Assembly (NCBI GenBank): GCA_020344435.1
Contig: CP070826.1
Location: 1,159,920-1,168,128 of the forward strand
Direction: 5' to 3'
Length of the DNA: 8,209 bases
From: Candidatus Bathyarchaeota archaeon
GTDB lineage: Archaea; Thermoproteota; Bathyarchaeia; Bathyarchaeales; Bathyarchaeaceae
Shown here: piece by piece, positions 1 through 5,888 of the stretch
Numbering within the stretch: the stretch's first letter is position 1
Layout: the number at the start of each line of letters is the position of its first letter
The notes under the pieces: generated by a model
What the model saw: only the letters and a program-made list of their open reading frames with translations
Database searches by the model: none
What the model was told of the DNA's origin: nothing
Made by a program: the position numbers and the translations under genes

Positions 1-694
1 GAAAAGGCGGAGCCAGAATACCCGGCTGCGGATGCACAACCCATTCTCTGAACCAGTCCCTGAACGAGTCAGGTATACCGATCCCTTCAATATCCAGCTC
101 TTCAAGCCCCTCATCTACTGCCTTATCCACAACTGCTATGACATCATCCCACTGGTCAACAAATCCATCTCCATTGAGATCGCTCGTTGCATTCAGGTTT
201 CTTCTATTAGGCTCTCCGTCAGTAGCCAAGTTAATGATCTGGTACAGTGCACCATCAAAATTCGGAGAATTGCTGATCTCCTTCCAACCCAAGTATAGTC
301 CGTGCGCCATTGGAGTGCCCACACCCCCCTGCGTCATTGCCAGCGTCTGGCTTGCTAGTGCTTCGTGATTAGTGCTGTTCATGACCGTGGGCGGTACCTC
401 CGTCTTCGCATAGCCATCATCGGGCGAGTAGCCGAATTGCACTATTGTAAGCTCGACAGCGCCATCGCGTGGCATCGCAGTCTCTATTGCTTCCGCCAAT
501 CCCTCTTTGATTGCATCCCATTCCATGCTTCCTATGCTGTCTGAGCCGTCTATTATCATACACAATTGCGTTATGACGCCAGTCCTAGATTGCACCGGCT
601 CATTCATTGTCTCCGAATACGCAACCTGAAAGGAAAGGATTATGATGAAGAATGAGAATGCTAGAATCAAATTAGCAATTACTTTCCTTTTCAT
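1..694 (-). CDS. secreted von Willebrand factor A protein with EF-hand/dockerin-like loop (3' end outside window)
   Basis: The minus-strand frame is open from an ATG at 694 to the left edge: 231 codons, C-terminus missing. Residues 1-27 form a signal peptide or anchor, with basic KRK followed by a hydrophobic stretch. A vWA domain follows with a full metal-ion-dependent adhesion site: DGSDS at 49-53 (DxSxS), Thr127 in GTPMAHG, and Asp159 in LATDGEPN. Such domains bind a divalent metal and a protein or glycan partner outside the cell. Residues 172-183 (DLNGDGFVDQWD) fit the 12-residue calcium loop of EF-hands and dockerins, with acidic or Asn residues at loop positions 1, 3, 5, 9 and 12. The loop lies just after the third MIDAS element. 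An upstream ATG at 701 is out of frame, so 694 is chosen; AAAGGA lies a few bases before it. The cell-surface location is inferred from the signal peptide. The ligand is unknown. Confidence 0.85.
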   Translation of the reverse strand, partial: MKRKVIANLILAFSFFIIILSFQVAYSETMNEPVQSRTGVITQLCMIIDGSDSIGSMEWDAIKEGLAEAIETAMPRDGAVELTIVQFGYSPDDGYAKTEVPPTVMNSTNHEALASQTLAMTQGGVGTPMAHGLYLGWKEISNSPNFDGALYQIINLATDGEPNRRNLNATSDLNGDGFVDQWDDVIAVVDKAVDEGLEELDIEGIGIPDSFRDWFREWVVHPQPGILAPPF

Positions 695-734
695 TCTTCA
701 TCCTTTCTACTCTGCGTATACACGCATATTGAAT

Positions 735-742
735 AATATACT
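735..742 (-). promoter_or_regulatory. putative TATA box of the vWA gene
   Basis: On the minus strand this reads AGTATATT, about 41 bases before the vWA start. That leaves a short leader containing the AAAGGA ribosome-binding-like stretch. The remainder of 695-899 is the divergent intergenic region shared with the parvulin gene; I see no further gene in it. Confidence 0.4.
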
Positions 743-870
743 TGGTAGGCAAACCCTCACATTTAAGCTATCCTGCACGAGAAATCCAGAAGAAACTTCT
801 AGTAATTCTCTCCCCTTGCATATGGTTTGAATCCTACTCCTGCCCGGCGGCACAAGGTATGGGATAACTC

Positions 871-876
871 TTTTAA
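871..876 (+). promoter_or_regulatory. putative TATA box (TTTTAA) of the parvulin gene
   Basis: TTTTAA ends 23 bases before the ATG at 900. With the usual archaeal TATA-to-start-site distance, transcription would begin at or next to the start codon, giving a leaderless message. No Shine-Dalgarno-like sequence is seen before the ATG, which agrees with that. Confidence 0.5.
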
Positions 877-899
877 CTGAATCAAAACATCCATTTATT

Positions 900-1175
900 A
901 TGCCAGACAAGATTCATTGCGCCCACATTCTCGTGAAGACCCAGACAGAGGCAAACACAATTCTAGAACGTGTGAAGAAGGGTGAAAAATTCGCAAAAAT
1001 CGCCAAGACGGTCTCCTTATGCCCCTCCAAAAAACGTGGTGGAGACCTCGGAACCTTCGGCAGAGGAAGAATGGTGAAGGAATTCGAGAAAGCCGCCTTT
1101 ACCCTTCAGAAAGGCCAAATCTCGCCCATCGTGAAGACTAAGTTTGGATACCACATAATAAAGCGACTAGAATAG
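900..1175 (+). CDS. ppiC: parvulin-type peptidyl-prolyl cis-trans isomerase (single domain, PpiC family)
   Basis: The 91-residue protein is a complete parvulin domain with nothing added. It catalyses cis-trans isomerisation of Xaa-Pro peptide bonds during protein folding. Conserved active-site positions are visible: His9 in the AHILVK opening, Cys41 in SLCPS, Met58 and Phe62 in the MVKEF segment, and His85 in the FGYHIIK ending. The block SLCPSKKRGGDLG and the last strand closely resemble E. coli Par10, and the length is typical of that small class. There is no signal peptide or membrane segment, so it should be cytosolic. It is divergent from the secreted vWA gene and probably transcribed alone from the TATA-like box at 871. 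Low-phosphate-specificity Par10-like activity is inferred from the lack of a basic Pin1-type loop. The assignment is secure; the substrates are unknown. Confidence 0.93.
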   Translation: MPDKIHCAHILVKTQTEANTILERVKKGEKFAKIAKTVSLCPSKKRGGDLGTFGRGRMVKEFEKAAFTLQKGQISPIVKTKFGYHIIKRLE

Positions 1176-1239
1176 GCTAACATGCAGAAGCAATGGCTCT
1201 CTGACTCGCCCGCACTTGTGGACGAGAGATGACTTGCAG

Positions 1240-1539
1240 TTAAGTCCTCTCGGACCATTTGGTTTTTGAATAGGTTGGTATTATGGTCTCAGTGTCCTGG
1301 ATCCCATGGATTTTCTGAATCTTATCTATAACAATATCTGCAACCCTCTTTGAGCTTGGAACGATTATCTCTCGTCTCGTCTCCAACACCACGATCAAAT
1401 CCATCTCGCCAGAATATATGTGGGCCTCTTTGACTTCGTCAAGCTTCAACAGCCTTTCCATTACCTCCTTTTCCTTTCCCGGATCCGTTTCGATGAGCAC
1501 AAATGCTCGAGCCCTTCTCTTCATCTCTTCGGCAACCAT
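1240..1539 (-). CDS. stand-alone Lrp/AsnC-type effector-binding (RAM) domain protein
   Basis: The 99-residue protein starts with RARAFVLIETDPGKEKEVMERLLKL and continues with VKEAHIYSGEMDLIVVLET. This is the alpha-beta pattern of the Lrp/AsnC ligand-binding (RAM) domain: strand, helix, strand (AHIYSGEMDLIVV), helix (KRVADIVIDKIQKI) and a last strand (DTETIIPTY). The DNA-binding helix-turn-helix of full-length Lrp is absent. Such single-domain proteins form dimers and larger rings that bind amino acids and can modulate full-length Lrp-type regulators; this is known for the family and inferred here. The start at 1539 is taken as the longest ATG; a second ATG six codons in (1524) is also possible. 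The gene is convergent with the parvulin gene. Confident of the fold, not of the ligand. Confidence 0.87.
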   Translation of the reverse strand: MVAEEMKRRARAFVLIETDPGKEKEVMERLLKLDEVKEAHIYSGEMDLIVVLETRREIIVPSSKRVADIVIDKIQKIHGIQDTETIIPTYSKTKWSERT

Positions 1540-1761
1540 AAACTAAATCCCACAGTGTAGAAGCCTGTATTTTGGTTCTTAAGTTTTGCGCATGCATGTA
1601 TGGCATTATGCTGACACAAAGCCCAAGAGATTTCAACTTCTAAACAAAGACATATGCTTTGTTGCGCTTGAATGTGCTACTAGAGCCATTTTAGAATATG
1701 TCGAATACAGAGGCATATCAATTCCTAGAGGATTTTTTTTATGCAAACTCGACATCAAATC

Positions 1762-1767
1762 TTTTAA
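1762..1767 (+). promoter_or_regulatory. putative TATA box (TTTTAA) of the small membrane protein gene
   Basis: TTTTAA ends 28 bases before the ATG at 1796. It is the same hexamer as before the parvulin and tyrS genes. The predicted start site lies just a few bases before the start codon. The rest of the divergent gap 1540-1795 shows no convincing gene. Confidence 0.45.
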
Positions 1768-1795
1768 TCTGTATGCATGCAGGGGATAAACCCTC

Positions 1796-2053
1796 ATGAA
1801 ATTGTCAATCCAATCCGAAAAGACTCTCGCCTTAGTGCTAATCATAATCGGCACTGCACTAATACTCTTCAGTCTATTCCAAGCATTTCTCGGTGAGAGA
1901 GAACTTTCACTATTTGGAGAAACTCTGACAGAGAAGGGTTTCACAAACTTCGAATCTCTAGGCCACAATCTGATGTGGCTTCTCACTGTATTGATAGAGT
2001 TTGTAGGCGGCTTCTTCTTAGCATCTATAGGACTGAAGACCATAAAACAATGA
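1796..2053 (+). CDS. small membrane protein with two transmembrane helices, unknown function
   Basis: I do not recognise this 85-residue protein. It has a short hydrophilic start (KLSIQSEK), a hydrophobic segment at about residues 10-31 (LALVLIIIGTALILF onward), a polar loop of about 27 residues (GERELSLFGETLTEKG and following), and a second hydrophobic segment at about 59-80. It ends in basic GLKTIKQ. Both termini are positively charged, so the inside-positive rule suggests both ends face the cytoplasm with the loop outside. A TATA-like box 28 bases upstream supports it being a real, separately transcribed gene. The minus-strand reading frame covering the same bases has no such support. Its neighbours do not suggest a role: the RAM-domain gene is divergent and tyrS has its own promoter. 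Confidence 0.68.
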   Translation: MKLSIQSEKTLALVLIIIGTALILFSLFQAFLGERELSLFGETLTEKGFTNFESLGHNLMWLLTVLIEFVGGFFLASIGLKTIKQ

Positions 2054-2174
2054 CGCGAACATGGAAGGTGCGTGGCAGAAGAAAACTCGCGCTACGAGAT
2101 CCATGACGACCACCCACCATATCACACCGAAACCAGCTTTTCAAGCCACAAACGCGTGTCCTATAGATAAGAAC

Positions 2175-2180
2175 TTTTAA
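2175..2180 (+). promoter_or_regulatory. putative TATA box (TTTTAA) of the tyrS cluster
   Basis: TTTTAA lies 30-36 bases before the candidate starts of tyrS (2210, 2216). A start site near 2203-2205 would leave a very short leader that still includes GAGGCGAT. The stretch 2054-2174 before it holds no gene I can support. Confidence 0.5.
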
Positions 2181-2203
2181 GTTAATCTCAATGGAAAGAT
2201 AAT

Positions 2204-2211
2204 GAGGCGAT
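2204..2211 (+). promoter_or_regulatory. Shine-Dalgarno-like site deciding the tyrS start
   Basis: GAGGCGAT differs by one base from GAGGTGAT, the sequence complementary to the archaeal 16S rRNA end. It is well spaced for the ATG at 2216 but overlaps the ATG at 2210. The ATG at 2202 leads to a stop after three codons. The start at 2216 is therefore preferred. Confidence 0.45.
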
Positions 2212-2215
2212 GAGC

Positions 2216-3333
2216 ATGGACCTTGAAAAGAGAATGAGTCTAATCCTGAGAAACACGGAAGAGATCGTGACTCAAGAAGAACTGAGAGTTTTGTTGGAAA
2301 CCAATACTAGGCCTAAAGCGTATTGGGGCTTCGAAAGTTCTGGATAGTGAGCGCCCAAAAGCGACGCTCACCCAGAGTAATGCACGTGGGAATAGGCTTA
2401 GTTCCAGGCTCCAAGATGAAAGACATGATCGAGGCCGGTTTTGAATTCATAGTTTTTCTCGCGGACTGGCATTCTTGGATAAACAATAAACTGGGTGGAA
2501 TGATGGAGAACATCCGCACGTGCGGCGAGTACTTCAAAGAATGCTTCACCGCCCTAGGAATCCCCCCCAGCAAGGCAAAGTACCTCTGGACCTCCGACAT
2601 AGCCAAAGACATAGAATATTGGGAGAAGGTCATAAGAATAGCCAAGACCGCCTCCCTCCAAAGAACTTGGCGGGCACTGCCTATCATGGGCAGAGAAATG
2701 AGCCTGGCAGACATGGAGACCGCTTGGGTATATTACCCATGCATGCAGGCAGCCGACATCTTCCAGATGGAACTTGACGTAGCCTGTGCGGGTATGGATC
2801 AGAGGAAAGCCCACATGCTGGCGAGAGACGCCGCGGAGAAGCTCAGCTGGAGAAAGCCCGTGTGCGTCCACACGCCCCTTCTCATGGGACTCCAAAGACC
2901 AGAGCCCGGGGAAGGACAATTCGACGAAGACACCAAGATAAACCTGCAGATCAGCTCAAAGATGTCCAAGAGCGTACCTACAAGCTGCATATTTGTCCAT
3001 GACAGCCCAGAAACCATCAAGAAAAAGATAGACGCAGCCTACTGTCCACCCGAACAAGCCATTGGAAATCCCATATTAGAACTGGCAAAACGTGTAGTCT
3101 TCACAGAAAAGAAGAGCGTAGAGATTCAGCGACCAGTGAAGTATGGAGGATCAGAAACCTTTGGAAGTTACAAGGAGCTGGAAAAGGCATACGTCAAAGG
3201 CAACCTTCACCCCTTAGACCTGAAAAACGGCATGGTGGAAGCCCTCACAGAAATATTGAGACCAGTCAGAGAACACTTCCACAATCACCCCAAAAACCTG
3301 AAGAAGATGATGGAACTGGAGATAACAAGGTAG
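2216..3333 (+). CDS. tyrS: tyrosyl-tRNA synthetase, interrupted by a 32-nt BHB intron
   Basis: This is a class I aminoacyl-tRNA synthetase that charges tRNA-Tyr in the cytosol. Two exons, 2216-2345 and 2378-3333, join to a 361-residue protein, within the range for archaeal TyrRS. Exon 1 gives the typical start (MDLEKRMSLILRNTEEIV) up to AYWGFESSG. Exon 2 continues with MHVGIGLVPG. Joined, the HIGH-type motif reads GFESSGLMHVGIG (residues 38-50), with Leu44 encoded by the split codon T/TA. KMSKS is at 238-242. Tyrosine-recognition residues Tyr163, Gln167 and Asp170 lie in YPCMQAADI, which supports TyrRS over TrpRS, and GMDQRKAHMLAR starts at 182. HVGI lacks the second His of HIGH. Without splicing, exon 1 ends at TAG (2345-2347) and exon 2 lacks the nucleotide-binding start. 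It heads a cluster with the Toprim gene, only 5 bases downstream. The ATG at 2210 is an alternative start. Confidence 0.9.
2346..2377 (+). other. archaeal bulge-helix-bulge (BHB) intron in the tyrS mRNA
   Basis: Seen in the sequence: GTGAGCG (2347-2353) pairs with CGCTCAC (2365-2371) around an 11-nt loop, a 7-bp intron-only helix. Next, CTGG (2340-2343, exon 1) pairs with CCAG (2372-2375, intron), the 4-bp central helix. Between them on the 5' side is the 3-nt bulge ATA (2344-2346). After the central helix on the 3' side is the 3-nt bulge AGT (2376-2378). Outside it, TT (2338-2339) pairs with AA (2379-2380), plus a G-T wobble (2337/2381). The archaeal tRNA-splicing endonuclease cuts between bases 2 and 3 of each bulge, here after 2345 and after 2377. 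This removes 32 nt and restores the TyrRS frame as GGA-TTA-ATG-CAC. The weak point is the short outer helix. Splicing itself is inferred. Confidence 0.88.
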
Positions 3334-3338
3334 GAACA

Positions 3339-3767
3339 TTGTCCAGCAGCCTAAAGAGACGACTTGAAAAGACAACAGAGCTCCTGAAGAGACTCGCAGA
3401 AAAATCATCGGGGAACCTACTGATAATCGTAGAAGGACGAAACGACAGAGAAGCCCTACGAACGCTAGCTGTAAAAGGAGACATCATCACCGCCAAGACC
3501 TCCGGAAGATCACTCCTAGACGTTCTCAGAGATGTGAGAGAACGGGAGATCCAAGAGGTCATTCTACTCATGGACTTTGACAGGCGCGGAAAGGAATGGA
3601 CCAGACGCTTGGCGCAGAACCTTGAAAAGATGCGGGTGAAGACCAATCTACAATATTGGAATGAGCTTCTAAACCTCGTGGGCCGCGACGTTAAAGACAT
3701 CGAGGGCTTGCCCGCCTACATGGACACCCTGAGGAGAAAAAGTGGAGACCAAAGTAGCAAAGTATAA
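3339..3767 (+). CDS. small Toprim-domain protein (UPF0292-like)
   Basis: The 142-residue protein has a basic, probably helical N-terminus (residues 1-24) and then a Toprim fold. The catalytic Glu lies in IIVEGRND (Glu32) and the metal-binding DxD in LLMDFDRRGKEW (Asp79, Asp81). Toprim folds bind Mg and act in primases, topoisomerases and M5-type nucleases. The small archaeal UPF0292 group has this size and the same IEG motif near the end (IEGLPAYM, from 121), but its role is not established to my knowledge. The start is TTG at 3339, five bases after the tyrS stop, with AAGG and TAGG before it; no in-frame ATG exists upstream of the Toprim core. Tight spacing implies co-transcription with tyrS, and dnaG, another Toprim gene, follows 70 bases later. 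Confidence 0.85.
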   Translation: MSSSLKRRLEKTTELLKRLAEKSSGNLLIIVEGRNDREALRTLAVKGDIITAKTSGRSLLDVLRDVREREIQEVILLMDFDRRGKEWTRRLAQNLEKMRVKTNLQYWNELLNLVGRDVKDIEGLPAYMDTLRRKSGDQSSKV

Positions 3768-3824
3768 TAGATACGAAATAAACCTCTCACACGCATTAAC
3801 TGTTGATGAGGTTAAGAATTGATC

Positions 3825-3830
3825 GAGGTG
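3825..3830 (+). promoter_or_regulatory. dnaG: Shine-Dalgarno site deciding the dnaG start
   Basis: GAGGTG lies seven bases before the ATG at 3838 and only one base before the ATG at 3832. The spacing favours 3838, giving an N-terminus MGSSQTV. Confidence 0.6.
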
Positions 3831-3837
3831 AATGTTA

Positions 3838-4974
3838 ATGGGTTCATCACAAACAGTTACAGTAAAATATGTTATACGCGCCAAATTCGAGATAGAAGGA
3901 GTAGTTGAAAAGTCCGACGTAATCGGAGCAGTTTTCGGCCAAACAGAAGGGCTCTTCGGACCAGAACTAGACCTGAGAGAACTCCAGAGATCCGGCAGAG
4001 TGGGAAGAATCGAGATAAAACTCCAATCAGCAAAAGACAAGACAACAGGAATGATACTGATTCCCACAAGCCTAGACAGGGTCTCATCGGCCATCCTCGC
4101 AGCGAGCATCGAGAGCATAGACAGAGTGGGACCATGCGAGGCCAAGATGTCCTTGGAAAAGATCGAGGACATACGGGACGCAAGACGTAAGGCGATAATA
4201 GAGAGAGCCAAAAAGGTCCTCCACGACTGGACAATAGAAGCCGTACCTGGCACTGAGCAGATATTCAGAGAGGTCTCGGAGACCCTAAGGCTGGCAAGAG
4301 TACAAAAATACGGGCCAGAGGAGCTGACGGCGGGACCAGACATCGAAAACGCAAAGGAAATAATCATAGTTGAAGGAAGAGCCGACGTAATAAACCTGCT
4401 CAAAAGCGGAATGCAGAATGTCATCGCCGTCGAAGGCGCTAAGATCCCAGAGACAATCATGAAACTGTCCCGAGAAAAGGAGACAACAGCCCTCCTCGAC
4501 GGAGACCGTGGGGGAGACCTCATACTGAAGGAGCTGAAGCAAGTAGCCAACATCAAATACATCGCCAGAGCCCCAAAAGGCAAAGAGGTTGAAGATCTCT
4601 CCTCCAAACAAGTGGAGGCCGCTCTTCGAAGAAAAGTTCCCATCAAGAAAGAACGCCCCAGAAGAAAACAGAAGAAGATACTCCTTCCGAAGCAAATCGT
4701 GGAAACAACAAAGAAGCTTGGAGGAACTTTAGAGGCAGTGTTACTTAATAAAAAGATGGAGCCGATTGAGCGATTGCCCGTCAGCGAGCTCGCAGAGAAA
4801 CTCCAAGAAGTCAAGGACGCCGACACCGTGGTTTTTGACGGCGTCATAACACAGAGGCTCGTCGACGTCGCAGACAAAAAGGGTATCAAGTACTTGGTAG
4901 CGGCTCGCGTCTCAGACAAGATAAAACAGCCATATGGCATGCACCTTCTGACATTCATGGATCTGAAAGCCTAG
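3838..4974 (+). CDS. dnaG: archaeal DnaG-type primase / exosome-associated Toprim protein
   Basis: The 378-residue protein matches archaeal DnaG in length and order. An N-terminal family-specific region (VKYVIRAKFEIEGVVEKSDVIG, then GQTEGLFGPELDLRELQ) is followed by a helical part to about residue 165. A central Toprim domain has Glu179 in IIIVEGRADV, and Asp221, Asp223 and Asp227 in LLDGDRGGD. A strongly basic stretch lies at about 265-283, followed by a C-terminal region ending in GMHLLTFMDLKA. Family members have been shown to synthesise primers in some archaea and to bind the archaeal RNA exosome with Csl4, aiding poly(A) recognition. Both roles are known from relatives and inferred here. 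The start at 3838 follows from the GAGGTG site; 3832 is possible. It lies third in the tyrS-Toprim-dnaG cluster. A primosome-only role is less likely given the translation and RNA genes around it. Confidence 0.95.
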   Translation: MGSSQTVTVKYVIRAKFEIEGVVEKSDVIGAVFGQTEGLFGPELDLRELQRSGRVGRIEIKLQSAKDKTTGMILIPTSLDRVSSAILAASIESIDRVGPCEAKMSLEKIEDIRDARRKAIIERAKKVLHDWTIEAVPGTEQIFREVSETLRLARVQKYGPEELTAGPDIENAKEIIIVEGRADVINLLKSGMQNVIAVEGAKIPETIMKLSREKETTALLDGDRGGDLILKELKQVANIKYIARAPKGKEVEDLSSKQVEAALRRKVPIKKERPRRKQKKILLPKQIVETTKKLGGTLEAVLLNKKMEPIERLPVSELAEKLQEVKDADTVVFDGVITQRLVDVADKKGIKYLVAARVSDKIKQPYGMHLLTFMDLKA

Positions 4975-5056
4975 CCCCACAGAGAATCGAAGAGGATTCT
5001 AAGCCCGTTAGAAAAGATCATAGTCCGCCTTCGGCATTGCATACACATGTAGGTCA

Positions 5057-5064
5057 AGTATAAG
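5057..5064 (+). promoter_or_regulatory. putative TATA box of the QueG-like gene
   Basis: AGTATAAG is centred about 25 bases before the ATG at 5085. That would place the transcription start at or beside this ATG and argues against the upstream GTG at 5076. The gap 4975-5056 shows no other feature I can support. Confidence 0.4.
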
Positions 5065-5084
5065 TTGATTGAAGCGTGAGTAGA

Positions 5085-5786
5085 ATGGGTTTGAAAGAAG
5101 ATTTGAGGGAGATGTCAACCCGCCTTGGAGCTGACCTCTTCGGAGTTGCTTCTTCTGATGCTCTGAATGAGGCTCCATTAGGCCATCGCCCAACGGATAT
5201 TCTACCAAGCGTGAAGTCCATCATTATTCTTGGGATGAAGATGCTTGATGCTCAGACAGATGTTCTCCCAACCAATGGAGATTATTTCGGAGTATCACCG
5301 CGACAGAAAATGGTGAAGGGACACAGCACCTTCATTTCACAGGAACTGGACAGAGCAGGATATGCATTGGCAAGGCTACTGGAGAAACAGGCTTTCAAAG
5401 CCTATCATCAGATGGCCTCTACAGGAGGAACAGATGAGCGCTACCTTACGGGTTTGCTCTCGCTCAAACACATTGCTGTGCAAGCCGGTCTCGGAATCTT
5501 GGGCCACAACAGCCTGCTCATAACCCCACAATACGGTCCCAGAGTTCGATTGACCGCTATATTAACTGACGCAGAACTGCAACCTGATGCACCAATGGAC
5601 AAGAACTTCTGCGAAGATTGCGAGAACCCTTGTATATCTTTGTGTCCCGCAAAAGCCTTGGAGAAGCCGAGTCATGAAGCTCCATATGAAATCAACAAGT
5701 TTGCATGTGCTCAATACTTGAATACTCGCCCAACATGTAGCGTATGCCTAAAGGTCTGCCCCATCGGAAACCAGCGCATAAGATGA
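5085..5786 (+). CDS. QueG-like (epoxyqueuosine reductase-related) iron-sulfur protein, compact form
   Basis: The 233-residue protein belongs to the COG1600-type family that includes epoxyqueuosine reductase QueG. The N-terminus has the family's LGADLFGVA opening. Residues 133-154 read AGLGILGHNSLLITPQYGPRVR, the usual conserved loop before the cluster domain. Two 4Fe-4S sets follow: Cys176, 179, 183 and 187 (CxxCxxxCxxxCP), and Cys218, 221 and 225 (CxxCxxxCP), with Cys208 as the likely extra ligand. Known QueG needs a corrinoid cofactor and reduces epoxyqueuosine in tRNA. Archaea usually make archaeosine, not queuosine, so this protein probably reduces something else. It lacks the C-terminal HEAT-like part of full QueG. 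The ATG at 5085 is preferred because of TATA spacing; GTG at 5076 adds three residues. The family is clear; the substrate is unknown. Confidence 0.82.
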   Translation: MGLKEDLREMSTRLGADLFGVASSDALNEAPLGHRPTDILPSVKSIIILGMKMLDAQTDVLPTNGDYFGVSPRQKMVKGHSTFISQELDRAGYALARLLEKQAFKAYHQMASTGGTDERYLTGLLSLKHIAVQAGLGILGHNSLLITPQYGPRVRLTAILTDAELQPDAPMDKNFCEDCENPCISLCPAKALEKPSHEAPYEINKFACAQYLNTRPTCSVCLKVCPIGNQRIR

Positions 5787-5888
5787 GTGAATGATCAGCT
5801 AGTCTACATCCGAACCAGCTGGCACGTGTGTGCAACAAATCTTATGTAGTATTCTCACCACATTATTATTGTGATTCAAGTTTTTCTG

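Noticed and set aside
1590..1782. Repeated GCATGCATG / ATGCATGCA words in the gap 1540-1795 (and again near 2740)
   Set aside because: They are short self-complementary words with no constant spacing or flanking similarity. One copy lies inside the tyrS coding sequence, so a chance origin is likely.
1633..2043. A 136-codon minus-strand frame opposite the small membrane protein
   Set aside because: It is low in protein character and lacks promoter support. The plus-strand gene has clear membrane segments and a TATA box at the right distance.
2330..2380. Programmed ribosomal frameshift, sequencing error or pseudogene as the cause of the tyrS break
   Set aside because: A frameshift would leave about 11 foreign residues inside the catalytic motif. 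A sequencing error cannot create a 32-nt insert with a perfect BHB. The rest of the gene shows no decay.
2323..3333. A TTG-initiated 336-codon frame as the native TyrRS start
   Set aside because: Its first 18 residues come from the shifted exon 1 frame and intron sequence and do not resemble TyrRS. The true N-terminus is in another frame upstream and joins precisely after intron removal.
3803..3812. TTGATGA before dnaG as a box C of a C/D guide RNA
   Set aside because: No suitable box D (CTGA), second box pair or terminal stem lies within the needed distance.
3669..4958. A 429-codon minus-strand frame opposite dnaG
   Set aside because: It is a serine-rich shadow frame of the unmistakable dnaG coding sequence.
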